Numbered from the stretch's first letter, positions 44,934 to 54,810 are shown. The stretch is 64,000 nt of DNA from Burkholderia sp. D-99 (GCF_011605345.1 NZ_JAAOXM010000007.1:124001-188000); one strand, 5' to 3'. Notes: generated by a model not told the origin, from the letters alone. Made by a program: numbers and translations.

Positions 44934-45392
44934 TCAGAAGCCGCGCGACAACACCGCCGCGCCGATCGTGACGACGCCCAGCACGAGATTCACGAGGACG
45001 AGCAGGCGTACCGTATTCACCGCGCGCGCGCCGTCCGGCCACTTCTGCGCCTGCACCGCACGACGGATGCGCGGGAACAGCGCGAACCGGATATGCCCGA
45101 AGATCAGCATCATCACGACGCCGAGCCCGGCCATCGCGTGCAGCGACCACGTTGCGTGCGCGCCGCCGAATTCCATGAGCAGGAAGCCGCCGGACAGCAG
45201 GATCACGATCACGGAACCCGATACCCAGTTGAAGAAGCGGCCGAACACGCCTTCGATCAGCGGCAACCGAAGCTGCGGCGACAGGTCGGACAGCGCCGGA
45301 CGCAGGCAGAAGTTGGCGAAGACCATCCCGCCCACCCACACGGCGACGGCCAGCAGATGAAGAAACAGCGCGACGGAGACAGCATGGGACAT
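44934..45392 (-). CDS. CopD-family membrane protein
   Basis: A 152-residue protein with four membrane helices, starting MSHAVSVALFLHLLAVAVWVGGMVFANFCLRPAL, the CopD pattern with a His and a Trp in the first helix. A second His (WSLHAMAGLGVVMMLIFGH) lies in the third helix. CopD-like proteins move copper across the inner membrane or bind heme/copper. No copABC genes are near, so a role in copper uptake is not proven. Confidence 0.78.
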   Translation of the reverse strand: MSHAVSVALFLHLLAVAVWVGGMVFANFCLRPALSDLSPQLRLPLIEGVFGRFFNWVSGSVIVILLSGGFLLMEFGGAHATWSLHAMAGLGVVMMLIFGHIRFALFPRIRRAVQAQKWPDGARAVNTVRLLVLVNLVLGVVTIGAAVLSRGF

Positions 45393-45560
45393 GACGGCAA
45401 TCCTGTGAGGAGTTGGGTGCGGCGAACGGCCGCGTCGTACGCGGCATCGAGCGACGTTCGACCGGATTGTCGCCGCCCGGTTCAGACCCCAGGCGCGATT
45501 TCACACTATTTTGCAAGTTCCGCGTGACAGCGCCACGCTTGCTTACCCGAATCCCCGCTC

Positions 45561-45602
45561 AAAAAGAACAGGCCGCACGTCCGCCGAAGCGGAGGTGCGG
45601 CC
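45561..45602 (-). terminator. Intrinsic terminator after parC
   Basis: The 8-bp stem GGCCGCAC (45571-45578) pairs with 45595-45602, with inner pairing TCCGC/GCGGA. Reading leftward it continues to TTCTTTTTG (45561-45569). It lies about 40 bases after the parC stop. Confidence 0.7.
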
Positions 45603-45642
45603 TTCGATCACGGCCGAACCGGACGATCGATCGTGCGGCGCG

Positions 45643-47964
45643 TCAGCCGAGCAGCGGACGCAGCTCGTTGACGACCTTGAGCTTCGTCTCCGGCGCGCGG
45701 CCCTTGCGTGCGCGCTTGCCGATGTGCGGCGCCAGCCCCGCATACGACAGCGTCTCGTCCTGCGCCTTGCCGCCGCGGCCGGTGCCGATCAGCACGACGC
45801 CGGCAGGATCGATCGCAAGCGCCTGAACCAGCGCCTCCTTGTCGTCGAGCGCCATCAGGATCACGCCGCGACCGCCGCCGGACAGCGTCTTCATCTCGTC
45901 CATCCCGAACACCAGCAGGCGGCCGCCGCTCGACAGGCACGCGACCTGCGTCGCATTCAGCAGCACGGGCATCGGCGCGAGCGGCACCGCTCCCGCATCG
46001 ATCGTCATGAACGCCTTGCCGGCCTTCACGCGGCTCACCATGTCGCCGACCTTCGCGAGGAAGCCGAAGCCGTTGCTCGACGCGAGCAGCAGTTGCTGGT
46101 CGGCCGGCGCCGCGTAGTAGTGCATCAGGTGCGAACCCGATTCGAGCTCGATCAGCGACGTGACCGGCACGCCGTCGCCGCGCCCGCCCGGCAGCACCGA
46201 CACGTCGACCGAGTACACGCGGCCGCTGCTGCCCCACGCGATCAGGCGGTCCGGCGTGCGGCACTGGAATGCCGCGTACAGATGATCGCCGGCCTTGAAC
46301 GTGAAGCCGGCCGGGTCGAGCCCGTGGCCCTTCAGCGCACGCACCCAGCCCTTCTGCGACACGACGACCGTCACCGGCTCGTCGACCACCTTCGCCTCGA
46401 ACGTCGCGCGCTTTTCCTGCTGGATCAGCGTGCGGCGATCGTCGCCGTACTGCTTCGCGTCGGCCTCGATCTCCTTGATCATCAGCCGCTTCATCGCGCT
46501 TTCGTTCGCGAGCAGTTCCTCGAGCTTCGCCTTCTCGTCGCGCAGCGCTTCGAGTTCCTTCTCGATCTTGATCTTCTCGAGCCGCGCGAGCTGGCGCAGC
46601 CGGATTTCGAGAATGTCTTCCGCCTGCCGTTCGCTGAGGCCGAACGCGCTCATCAGCGCGGCCTTCGGCTCGTCCGACTCGCGGATGATGCGAATCACCT
46701 CGTCGATGTTCAGGAAGACGATCATCCGCCCTTCGAGGATGTGGATGCGGTCGTCGACCTTCGCGAGACGATGGCGGCAACGGCGCGTCATCGTCAGCTG
46801 GCGGAACTTCACCCATTCGTCGAGGATCGTCAGCAGGCCCTTCTGGCCCGGCCGGCCATCGGCGCCGATCATCACGAGGTTCAGCGTCGCGTTCGATTCG
46901 AGGCTCGTGTACGCGAGCAGCGTGTTCACGAATTCGGTCTGGTCGATCGTGCGCGACTTCGGCTCGAACACGAGCCGCACCGCCGCTTCCTTGCCCGACT
47001 CGTCACGCACCGCGTCGAGCAGGTCGAGCATCGCCTTCTTCGTGTTCAGTTGCTCGGGCGTGAGCGTCTTCTTGCCGAGCTTGAGCTTCGGGTTCGTCAG
47101 TTCCTCGATTTCCTCGAGCACCTTCTGGCCCGACGTGCTCGGCGGCAGCTCGGTGACAACCAACTGCCACTGGCCGCGCGCGAGATCCTCGATCTTCCAT
47201 TTCGCGCGCACCTTCAGACTGCCGCGGCCGGTTTCGTACGCCGCCGCGATTTCGGTGTCGCTCGAGATGATCTGGCCGCCGCCCGGGAAATCCGGGCCGG
47301 GGATCAGGTTCATCAGCTCCGCGTGCGTAAGCTTCGGATTGCGGATCAATGTGACCGCCGCAGCAGCGACCTCGCGCAGGTTGTGCGACGGGATTTCGGT
47401 GGCGAGACCGACCGCGATGCCCGACGCGCCGTTCAGCAGCACGAACGGCATGCGGCTCGGCAGCGTCTTCGGCTCCTCGAACGAGCCGTCGTAGTTCGGC
47501 ATGAAGTCGACCGTGCCCTGGTCAATCTCGTCGAGCAGCAGCTTCGCGATCGGCGTGAGCCGCGCTTCGGTGTATCGCATCGCCGCCGCGCCGTCACCGT
47601 CGCGCGAGCCGAAATTACCCTGCCCGTCGATCAGCGGGTAGCGCAGCGAGAAATCCTGCGCGAGACGCACCAGTGCGTCGTACGCCGACTGATCGCCGTG
47701 CGGGTGGTATTTACCGAGCACGTCGCCGACCACGCGCGCCGATTTCACCGGCTTCGCGTCCGGGCCGAGGCCCATTTCGTTCATCGCGAACAGGATCCGG
47801 CGCTGCACCGGCTTCTGGCCGTCGCACACGTCGGGCAGCGCGCGGCTCTTCACGACGCTGACCGCGTAGCTGAGATACGCCTGCTCCGCGTAGTTGCCGA
47901 GCGTCAGCGCATCGCTCTCGGGCGCGTCGGAGCCGGCAAAGAGATCGGAGGTGTTGTCGTCCAT
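45643..47964 (-). CDS. parC: DNA topoisomerase IV subunit A
   Basis: A 773-residue type IIA topoisomerase subunit that decatenates daughter chromosomes together with ParE. The breakage-reunion domain shows YAVSVVKSRALPDVCDGQKPVQRRILFAMNEMGL near the start, the quinolone-resistance region GDVLGKYHPHGDQSAYDALVRLAQDF (the usual Ser position is Asp-Gln-Ser here) and the catalytic Tyr131 in AMRYTEARL. The C-terminal beta-pinwheel region begins near residue 500. It lies 69 bases after parE on the same strand, probably in one operon. Confidence 0.95.
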   Translation of the reverse strand: MDDNTSDLFAGSDAPESDALTLGNYAEQAYLSYAVSVVKSRALPDVCDGQKPVQRRILFAMNEMGLGPDAKPVKSARVVGDVLGKYHPHGDQSAYDALVRLAQDFSLRYPLIDGQGNFGSRDGDGAAAMRYTEARLTPIAKLLLDEIDQGTVDFMPNYDGSFEEPKTLPSRMPFVLLNGASGIAVGLATEIPSHNLREVAAAAVTLIRNPKLTHAELMNLIPGPDFPGGGQIISSDTEIAAAYETGRGSLKVRAKWKIEDLARGQWQLVVTELPPSTSGQKVLEEIEELTNPKLKLGKKTLTPEQLNTKKAMLDLLDAVRDESGKEAAVRLVFEPKSRTIDQTEFVNTLLAYTSLESNATLNLVMIGADGRPGQKGLLTILDEWVKFRQLTMTRRCRHRLAKVDDRIHILEGRMIVFLNIDEVIRIIRESDEPKAALMSAFGLSERQAEDILEIRLRQLARLEKIKIEKELEALRDEKAKLEELLANESAMKRLMIKEIEADAKQYGDDRRTLIQQEKRATFEAKVVDEPVTVVVSQKGWVRALKGHGLDPAGFTFKAGDHLYAAFQCRTPDRLIAWGSSGRVYSVDVSVLPGGRGDGVPVTSLIELESGSHLMHYYAAPADQQLLLASSNGFGFLAKVGDMVSRVKAGKAFMTIDAGAVPLAPMPVLLNATQVACLSSGGRLLVFGMDEMKTLSGGGRGVILMALDDKEALVQALAIDPAGVVLIGTGRGGKAQDETLSYAGLAPHIGKRARKGRAPETKLKVVNELRPLLG

Positions 47965-48033
47965 CTGAATTCCGTATTCGTAAGTGGCGTGAGGCCGGGC
48001 CGGGCGTCATGCCCGGCCGCGCGGATTCCCGGC

Positions 48034-50016
48034 TTAAATGTCCGCTTCGACGTCGTTGCCCTTTTCCTCGAGCCAGCCGCGCCGCGCGGCTGCCTCGCCC
48101 TTGCCCATCAGCATCGTCATGCGCGCGACAGTCGCCTCGTAATCGAGCTCACCGAGCTTCACCGGCATCAAGCGGCGTGTATCGGGGTTCATCGTGGTAT
48201 CCCACAGCTGCTCGGCGCTCATTTCGCCGAGACCCTTGAAGCGGCTGATGCTCCATTGGGTCTCGCGCACGCCGTCCTTGCGCAGCTTGTCGAGGATTGC
48301 TTCCAGTTCACCGTCGTCGAGCGCATAGAGCTTCTGCGCGGCCTTCTTGCCGCGCGCAGGCGCATCGACACGGAACAGCGGCGGACGCGCGACGCACACG
48401 TGGCCGCGCTCGATCAGCTGCGGGAAATGCTTGAAGAACAGCGTGAGCAGCAGCACCTGGATGTGCGAGCCGTCGACGTCCGCGTCCGACAGGATGCAGA
48501 TCTTGCCGTAGCGCAGGTTCGACAGGTCGACGCTTTCATCCGGGCTGTGCGGATCAACGCCGATCGCCACCGAGATGTCGTGCACCTCGTTGTTCGCGAA
48601 CAGGCGGTCGCGCTCGGTTTCCCACGTGTTCAGCACCTTGCCGCGCAGCGGCAGGATCGCCTGGTATTCCTTGTCGCGGCCCATCTTCGCGGAGCCGCCC
48701 GCCGAGTCGCCCTCGACGAGGAACAGCTCGTTGCGCGCGATGTCCTCGGTCTCGCAGTCGGTCAGCTTGCCGGGCAGCACCGCGACGCCCGAGCTCTTGC
48801 GCTTCTCGACCTTCTGGCCCGCGCGCGTGCGCGCCTGCGCCTGCTTGATCACGAGTTCGGCGAGCTTCTTGCCGTGCTCGACGTGCTGGTTCAGCCACAG
48901 CTCGAGTGCGGGGCGCGAGAACGACGACACGAGCTTCACCGCGTCGCGGCTGTTCAGGCGTTCCTTGATCTGCCCCTGGAACTGCGGATCGAGCACCTTC
49001 GCCGACAGCACGAACGACACGCGCGCGAACACGTCTTCCGCGAGCAGCTTCACGCCCTTCGGCTGCAGGTTATGCAGCTCGACGAAGCTTTTCACCGCCT
49101 GGTAGAGGCCGTCGCGCAGGCCGGATTCATGCGTGCCGCCGGCCGGCGTCGGGATCAGGTTCACGTACGACTCGCGCACGAGCGAGCCTTCCTCGCTCCA
49201 TGCGACGACCCACGACGCACCCTCGCCTTCGGCGAAGGTGTCGTCGCCCGAACGCGAATCGGCGAAACGCTCGCCTTCGAACAGCGGAATCAGCAGTTCG
49301 CTGCCGTTCATTTCGTCGAGCAGGTAGCCGCGCAGGCCGTCTTCATATTTCCAGGTCTGGCGCTCGCCGCTCTTCTCGTTGACGAGCACGACCTCGACGC
49401 CCGGCAGCAGCACGGCCTTCGAGCGCAGCAGGCGCTGCAGTTCGCCGAGCGGCAGGTTCGGCGAATCGAAGTACTTCGTATTCGGCCACACCTGCACGCG
49501 CGTGCCGGATTTCTTCTCGCCGCGGCCCGCGCCCTGCGTCACGAGCGGCTTCACCACATCGCCTTCGGCAAAGCCGAGCTCCGCGATCTTGCCGTCGCGC
49601 CACACCGTCACGTCGAGGCGCGTCGCGAGCGCATTCGTCACCGATACGCCGACGCCGTGCAGGCCGCCGGAGAACGTGTAGGCGCCGCCTGCGGCCTTGT
49701 CGAACTTGCCGCCTGCGTGCAGGCGCGTGAACACGATCTCGACGACCGGCACGCCCTCTTCAGGGTGCATGCCGAACGGGATGCCACGACCGTCGTCCTC
49801 GACCGAGGCCGACTGGTCGGCGTGCAGCGTGACCGTGATCTGCTTGCCGTAGCCGCCGAGCGCCTCGTCGGACGCGTTGTCGATGACTTCCTGGATGATG
49901 TGCAGCGGATTTTCGGTACGGGTGTACATGCCGGGCCGCTGCTTGACCGGCTCGAGACCCTTGAGCACCTTGATCGATGCTTCGCTATAGGCCGCGCTGG
50001 GTTTCTTCGTAGACAT
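48034..50016 (-). CDS. parE: DNA topoisomerase IV subunit B
   Basis: A 660-residue GHKL ATPase subunit of topoisomerase IV. The ATP site shows EVIDNASDEALGGYG, the acidic DDGRGIPFG and a GLHGVGVSVTNAL motif. The TOPRIM core shows LVEGDSAGGSAKMGRDKEYQAILPLRGK and ILSDADVDGSHI, then the C-terminal RFKGLGEMSAEQLWDTTMNP. It is the first gene of the parE-parC unit. The start codon follows a weak ribosome site. Confidence 0.96.
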   Translation of the reverse strand: MSTKKPSAAYSEASIKVLKGLEPVKQRPGMYTRTENPLHIIQEVIDNASDEALGGYGKQITVTLHADQSASVEDDGRGIPFGMHPEEGVPVVEIVFTRLHAGGKFDKAAGGAYTFSGGLHGVGVSVTNALATRLDVTVWRDGKIAELGFAEGDVVKPLVTQGAGRGEKKSGTRVQVWPNTKYFDSPNLPLGELQRLLRSKAVLLPGVEVVLVNEKSGERQTWKYEDGLRGYLLDEMNGSELLIPLFEGERFADSRSGDDTFAEGEGASWVVAWSEEGSLVRESYVNLIPTPAGGTHESGLRDGLYQAVKSFVELHNLQPKGVKLLAEDVFARVSFVLSAKVLDPQFQGQIKERLNSRDAVKLVSSFSRPALELWLNQHVEHGKKLAELVIKQAQARTRAGQKVEKRKSSGVAVLPGKLTDCETEDIARNELFLVEGDSAGGSAKMGRDKEYQAILPLRGKVLNTWETERDRLFANNEVHDISVAIGVDPHSPDESVDLSNLRYGKICILSDADVDGSHIQVLLLTLFFKHFPQLIERGHVCVARPPLFRVDAPARGKKAAQKLYALDDGELEAILDKLRKDGVRETQWSISRFKGLGEMSAEQLWDTTMNPDTRRLMPVKLGELDYEATVARMTMLMGKGEAAARRGWLEEKGNDVEADI

Positions 50017-50258
50017 AGGCGCTGAATTTCGTCATTCATCGGGACGTTGTCCACACCTCGTGTGGATAACGTCGTGGACAAAACGTTGAGTTCCGTAAAA
50101 AAGCGAATCGAAACAACGGTGTGCTTGGACTGCTCCGAAAGCGGGCGCGCCGCGTTGGCTGCGCTGCCCGGGACGCGCGGTATTTTACTGGTTCCGCGTG
50201 GCACGCCAATCGCGGAATCGCGCGCAGCGGCCACCGGCCGCGCGACGCGTCACACGTA

Positions 50259-52208
50259 TTACGCGGGCTTGCGCTTCGCCTCGAGCGTTTCCCACCGTTC
50301 GAGCGCGGCGAGCAATTCGTCGTCGATCGCCGCGAACCGCTCGGTCAGGCGCGTGCCTTCCTGCGGATCCTTCGCGAAGATCGAACCGTCTTCGAGCCGG
50401 GCATTGATCGTCTTCTGCTCCTCTTCGAGCGCGGCGATCTTCTCCGGCAGCGAATCGAGCTCGCGCTGCTCGTTGAACGACAGCTTCACCGTGCGTTGCG
50501 CGTTGCGGCCCGCAGCGCTTTTCGCCGCGTCTTCCTTGACGGGTGCCGCCTCCTTGACCGCGCGCTTCGCGGCTTCCTGCTGCGCGAGCTGATCCGCGCG
50601 CGCGCTCTGGATCTGCCAGTCGCTGAAGCCGCCGACATATTCGCGCCACTTGCCGTCGCCCTCGGCCGCGATCACCGACGTCACGACGTTGTCGAGGAAC
50701 GCGCGATCGTGGCTGACGAGCAGCACCGTGCCGTCGTAGTCGGCCAGCAGTTCCTCGAGCAGTTCGAGCGTCTGGATGTCGAGGTCGTTGGTCGGTTCGT
50801 CGAGCACCAGCACGTTGGCCGGACGCGCGAACAGGCGCGCGAGCAGCAACCGGTTGCGCTCGCCGCCCGACAGCGACTTCACCGGCGAACGTGCGCGTTC
50901 CGGCGCGAACAGGAAATCACCGAGATAGCTCATTACGTGCTTGCGCACGCCGCCGATCTCGACCCACTCGCTGCCGGGGCTGATCGTATCCGCGAGGCTC
51001 TTTTCCTGGTCGAGCTGCGCACGCATCTGGTCGAAATAGGCGACCTGCAGGTTGGTGCCGATGCGCACCGTGCCTTCGTCGGGCTTCAGTTCGCCGAGAA
51101 TCAGCTTGAGCAGCGTCGTCTTGCCAGCGCCGTTCGGGCCGATGAAGCCGATCTTGTCGCCACGCATCACCGTCGTCGAGAATCGATCGACAACCGCGCG
51201 GCCGCCGTAGCGCTTCGTCACGTCGGTCAGCTCCGCGACGATCTTGCCGGACTTCTCGCCCTGCGCGACATCCAGCTTCACGTTGCCCAGCGTGTTGCGG
51301 CGGTCCGCGCGCTCGTTGCGCATCTGCACGAGCCGCGCGATGCGGCCGACGCTGCGCGTGCGGCGCGCTTCGACCCCCTTGCGGATCCACACTTCTTCCT
51401 GCGCGAGCAGCTTGTCGAACTTCTCGTTTTCCACGCGCTCGACTTCGAGCTGCTGCGCCTTGCGCGTCTGGTACGCGGAGAAATTGCCCGGGTACGACAG
51501 CAGCCGGCCGCGGTCGAGATCGACGATACGCGTCGCGACGCGGTCGAGGAACGCGCGATCGTGCGTGATGAACAGCAGGCCCGCGCGCTGCGTGACGAGC
51601 AACTCTTCCAGCCAGCGGATGCCGTCGAAGTCGAGGTGGTTGGTCGGTTCGTCGAGCAGCAGCACGTCGGGCTGCAGCACCAGCGCGCGCGCCAGCGCGA
51701 CACGCTTCTGCATCCCGCCCGACAGCGCGTCGACGGGCGCGTCGACGTCCGCCAGGCCGATCTGCGCGAGCGTCATCGACACGCGCGTGCGCCAGCTCCA
51801 CGCGTCGTGCGCGTCGAGCGACGACTGCAGCGCGTTCATCCGCGCGAGCAGCGCATCGTGTTCGGCGCCTTCGGGTATATCTGCGAGGCGGTGCGCGATC
51901 GAATCGTATTCTTCGAGCAGTTCGCGCGTGTGTGCGAGCCCCGATGCGACTGCATCGAACACCGTCGCGCCCGGTTCGAATTCAGGCTCCTGCGGCACAT
52001 AGACGGTCACGAGCTCCTGCTGGCGCGTGACCAGCCCGTCGTCGGGCTTCGCGAGCCCGGCGACGATCTTCAGCAGCGACGACTTGCCCGCGCCGTTGCG
52101 GCCGATCAAGCCGACGCGCTCGCCGGCTTCCAGCGAGAAATCCGCGTGATCGAGCAACGCGACGTGACCGAACGCGAGCTGCGCGCCGGTAATGGAATAG
52201 AGCGACAT
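50259..52208 (-). CDS. uup: ABC-F ATPase, Uup-like
   Basis: The ATG at 52208 gives 649 residues without membrane helices: two ABC domains in one chain, Walker A1 GRNGAGKSS near residue 36 and A2 GPNGAGKTT near residue 349, with signatures LSGGMQKRV and LSGGERNRL and Walker B LLLDEPTNHLD and LVLDEPTNDLD. A charged interdomain linker (residues about 240-300) and a C-terminal coiled coil (about 580-645) match Uup. ABC-F proteins act on ribosomes or on branched DNA; Uup is linked to precise transposon excision. Not a transporter. Confidence 0.92.
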   Translation of the reverse strand: MSLYSITGAQLAFGHVALLDHADFSLEAGERVGLIGRNGAGKSSLLKIVAGLAKPDDGLVTRQQELVTVYVPQEPEFEPGATVFDAVASGLAHTRELLEEYDSIAHRLADIPEGAEHDALLARMNALQSSLDAHDAWSWRTRVSMTLAQIGLADVDAPVDALSGGMQKRVALARALVLQPDVLLLDEPTNHLDFDGIRWLEELLVTQRAGLLFITHDRAFLDRVATRIVDLDRGRLLSYPGNFSAYQTRKAQQLEVERVENEKFDKLLAQEEVWIRKGVEARRTRSVGRIARLVQMRNERADRRNTLGNVKLDVAQGEKSGKIVAELTDVTKRYGGRAVVDRFSTTVMRGDKIGFIGPNGAGKTTLLKLILGELKPDEGTVRIGTNLQVAYFDQMRAQLDQEKSLADTISPGSEWVEIGGVRKHVMSYLGDFLFAPERARSPVKSLSGGERNRLLLARLFARPANVLVLDEPTNDLDIQTLELLEELLADYDGTVLLVSHDRAFLDNVVTSVIAAEGDGKWREYVGGFSDWQIQSARADQLAQQEAAKRAVKEAAPVKEDAAKSAAGRNAQRTVKLSFNEQRELDSLPEKIAALEEEQKTINARLEDGSIFAKDPQEGTRLTERFAAIDDELLAALERWETLEAKRKPA

Positions 52209-52419
52209 GGGGAGACGGCGAAGAGAGGAATCGGAAGCGCCCATTGTACCGGGCGCGGGCGCCGGCACCGGTATGGCCGGACGGATAAGGTGCAAGACCG
52301 GTCGCGCGCGGCGGTTGCCGGAGGTCGGGTGCCGCGCGCGGGCGGCGGGCACCCGAGCCCGCCGGCGCGGGCGCACTCCGTCACGAGGACGGCCTGGCCG
52401 CCCTTGCGGGTATACGTGC

Positions 52420-52824
52420 TTACTTGACGTTGACGGAGATGGTCGAGCTCATTTCGGGACCGTACGAGCGGTGCGCACCGTCGCCGAACTGCAGCGTCAG
52501 CGTGTGCTGGCCGGGCGGCAGCTTGATGTCGGTTTCGGTCTGCGCCTTGCCGAAGTGCAGCGAACGTTCGCTCGCGGGAATCACGTCGCCCTTCGGAATC
52601 GGCCGGCCGTCGATCAGCAGGTGATGATGGCCGGTATCCGGCGTCATGTCGCCGGCAGGCCGAAGCTCCATCCCTTCGAGCCCGAACTTCACGTGCACCG
52701 GGTTCGACACCGTCGCGCCGTCGCTCGGCGCTTCGAAATACACGCGCGCCTCGGCCCGCGCGACCGTCGACACGGCCATCGCCGCCACGCATACCGCACT
52801 CGCGATCCACTTTCTGTTCAGCAT
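52420..52824 (-). CDS. DUF4399 periplasmic protein
   Basis: The ATG at 52824 follows AAGGAGA. The 134-residue protein has a signal peptide (cleavage after ARA, about residue 24) and a small beta domain with the DUF4399 pattern: RVYFEAPSDGATVSNPVHVKFGLEGMELRPAGDMTPDTGHHHLLID and LPPGQHTLTLQFGDGAHRSYGP. The GHHHLLID segment, with three His in a row, could bind a metal such as copper. Function is unknown. It is divergent from the rubredoxin gene. Confidence 0.82.
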   Translation of the reverse strand: MLNRKWIASAVCVAAMAVSTVARAEARVYFEAPSDGATVSNPVHVKFGLEGMELRPAGDMTPDTGHHHLLIDGRPIPKGDVIPASERSLHFGKAQTETDIKLPPGQHTLTLQFGDGAHRSYGPEMSSTISVNVK

Positions 52825-53024
52825 CGCATTCTCCTTATGGTTGGACAGCCCGGGAAGCATACACCGCACGTACGGCATATGCGTTTCGGTTGCATTGTTC
52901 GCGATGCGTACGTTTAAAACGACGTTGCGCAGGCGTTCGGCGAAATTCCGGTACCATTGCGCCTTTCGTCCGCCGGCCAGGTCGCGGACGGCATCACCGG
53001 ATTTCCATTTTTCCCGAGCACCAC

Positions 53025-53207
53025 ATGAGCGAAGTAACCGAATACCAGAGCTGGGTCTGCCTGATTTGCGGGTGGGTCTACAACGAAGCGGAAGGACTGC
53101 CCGACGAAGGCATCGCACCCGGCACCCGTTTCGCCGACATTCCCGCCGACTGGCGCTGCCCGCTGTGCGACGTGGGCAAGGACGATTTTGTTGTCGTCGA
53201 TTTCTGA
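53025..53207 (+). CDS. rubA: Rubredoxin
   Basis: The ATG at 53025 gives a 60-residue rubredoxin: WVCLICGWVYNEAEGLPDEGIAPGTRFADIPADWRCPLCDVGKDDFVVV. Two CxxC pairs (CLIC and CPLC) bind one iron. It is a small electron carrier, often for alkane hydroxylases or oxygen-stress enzymes; no partner is near. It stands alone before the tRNA gene. Confidence 0.93.
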   Translation: MSEVTEYQSWVCLICGWVYNEAEGLPDEGIAPGTRFADIPADWRCPLCDVGKDDFVVVDF

Positions 53208-53290
53208 TTTCGCGATGTTCTGATCGCGGTTGATTGCGCGATCGCGCGCGTCGGTGTGCATTCCGCCCCGCCGACGCGCCGCGCGTTTGT

Positions 53291-53296
53291 TATACT
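53291..53296 (+). promoter_or_regulatory. -10 box of the tRNA-Arg promoter
   Basis: TATACT followed by a GC-rich discriminator (CTGCGCGC), a layout typical of growth-regulated tRNA promoters. No good -35 box is visible 17 bases upstream. The tRNA starts 62 bases downstream. Confidence 0.4.
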
Positions 53297-53357
53297 CTGC
53301 GCGCTGTCCACACTGCCTCCGGTTCGCGTTGTTTCGTGCGATCACCCGGACATGGCT

Positions 53358-53432
53358 CTCCCCGTAGTTCAATGGATAGAACAAGCGCCTCCTAAGCGCT
53401 AGATACAGGTTCGATTCCTGTCGGGGGGACCA
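53358..53432 (+). tRNA. tRNA-Arg(CCT), attachment site of the mobile element
   Basis: A 75-nt cloverleaf with an acceptor CTCCCCG paired to CGGGGGG (one G-U), D-stem GTTC/GAAC, anticodon stem AGCGC/GCGCT with loop CTCCTAA (anticodon CCT at 53391-53393), T-stem ACAGG/CCTGT with loop TTCGATT, and an encoded CCA end at 53430-53432. The integrase gene starts 164 bases downstream in the same direction. Integration at the 3' end of a tRNA gene, keeping the tRNA intact, is the usual P4-type pattern. Confidence 0.9.
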
Positions 53433-53544
53433 GCCATGCCCCAAACCTCCCCCAAGATTCACAAGAAATCCCCCGCTCAAGCCCGTCTGGCGGCGCTCTA
53501 GCTCCTATCGTTACCCAAGGTTGCTCAGTGACAGCCAGCGAAAG

Positions 53545-53595
53545 TGTTGGTATTTTTGTTGGTATCAGCAGATACCAACAACACAGATACCAACA
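53545..53595. repeat. Four copies of TTGGTAT in direct and inverted order before the integrase
   Basis: TGTTGGTAT at 53545-53553, TGTTGGTATC at 53557-53566, then the inverted GATACCAACA at 53571-53580 and 53586-53595. The last copy abuts the integrase ATG. They may be arm-type binding sites for integrase or an excisionase and an autorepression operator. Confidence 0.7.
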
Positions 53596-54810
53596 ATGCC
53601 TCTCACTGACATACAGGTGCGGAACGCGAAGGCCAGCGCGGCACCATACAAACTGACGGACGGCAACGGGATGTTCTTGCTCGTCCAACCGAACGGCGCG
53701 AAGTACTGGCGTTTGTCCTATCGCTTCCTTGGCAAGCAGAAGACGCTCGCCCTCGGCGTCTATCCGGCCGTCACGCTTGCGACGGCACGGAAGAAGCGCG
53801 ACGAGGCCCGCGAGCAGATCGCGGCCGGCATCGATCCGGGCGAGGCGAAGAAGGACGCAAGACGGGCCGCCGAGATCGCCGCGGCCAACTCATTCGAAGC
53901 GGTAGCCCGCGAGTGGTTCGACTCCCAGCGCCCGGGCTGGAGCGACGGCTACGCGGAGAAGGTGCTGAATTCGCTTGAGGTCGACGTGTTCCCGAAGATC
54001 GGCCCTCGCCCGATCGCGGAGATCGATTCGCCGCAGATGCTCAGCATCGTGCGTGAGGTCGAAGCGCGCGGGGTGCGCGAGACGGCGAAGCGAATCCTCC
54101 AGCGCTCTCGCGCGGTCTTCCAGTACGGAATCATGACCGGGCGATGCTCCAGGAATCCGGCGGCCGACATCGACGCGCAGACGGTGTTGAAGAAAGGTCC
54201 GGGCGTACAGCACATGGCCCGCGTGAAAGCGACGGAGATTCCGCAGCTCATGCGCGACATCGACGCTTACCAAGGCGACCTAGTCACGCGGCTCGCGCTT
54301 CGCCTGATGGCACTGACCTTCGTACGGACAACGGAAATGATCCGTGCGGAGTGGTCAGAATTTGACGAGGCCGCCGCAGAATGGCGCGTGCCGCCGGAAC
54401 GCATGAAGATGCGCGACCCGCACATCGTGCCGCTATCGCGGCAGGCACTCGACGTGCTCGCTCAGCTCCGCGCGCTCAACGGCCAGCATCGATTCGTGTT
54501 CTACAGCGTGCAAGGCCGGAGTCACATCTCGAACAACACCATGCTCTACGCGCTCTATCGCATGGGCTACAAATCCAGGATGACCGGGCACGGCTTTCGC
54601 GGGCTGGCGGCTACGGCTCTCCGTGAACTCGGCTTTGGCCGGGACGTCGTCGAGCGCCAGATGGCGCACGCCGAACGCAATCAAGTGACAGCCGCGTACG
54701 TCCACGCTGAATACCTGCCGGAACGTCGGCGAATGATGCAGGTATGGGGCGATCATCTCGACCGCCTCAAGACAGGCGCGGAGGTAATCCCTATCGCGTC
54801 AGCCGGCTAG
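53596..54810 (+). CDS. int: P4-type tyrosine integrase
   Basis: The ATG at 53596 gives 404 residues starting MPLTDIQVRNAKASAAPYKLTDGNGMFLLVQPNGAKYWRLSYRF, the DUF4102 arm domain of P4-like integrases. The core-binding domain spans about 100-200, and the catalytic domain carries Arg244 (FVRTTEMIRAEW), His332-x-x-Arg335 (HGFRG), His358 (AHAERN) and the nucleophile Tyr368 (AAYVHAEYL). All catalytic residues are present. No clear ribosome site precedes the ATG; instead a repeat copy ends there. Its 3' end overlaps a convergent gene by 12 bases. Confidence 0.93.
   Translation: MPLTDIQVRNAKASAAPYKLTDGNGMFLLVQPNGAKYWRLSYRFLGKQKTLALGVYPAVTLATARKKRDEAREQIAAGIDPGEAKKDARRAAEIAAANSFEAVAREWFDSQRPGWSDGYAEKVLNSLEVDVFPKIGPRPIAEIDSPQMLSIVREVEARGVRETAKRILQRSRAVFQYGIMTGRCSRNPAADIDAQTVLKKGPGVQHMARVKATEIPQLMRDIDAYQGDLVTRLALRLMALTFVRTTEMIRAEWSEFDEAAAEWRVPPERMKMRDPHIVPLSRQALDVLAQLRALNGQHRFVFYSVQGRSHISNNTMLYALYRMGYKSRMTGHGFRGLAATALRELGFGRDVVERQMAHAERNQVTAAYVHAEYLPERRRMMQVWGDHLDRLKTGAEVIPIASAG

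Noticed and set aside
45511..50025. A 1,504-codon open frame opposite parC and parE
   Set aside because: It is antisense to two strongly conserved topoisomerase genes and is full of Arg, His and Gln without domain signs.
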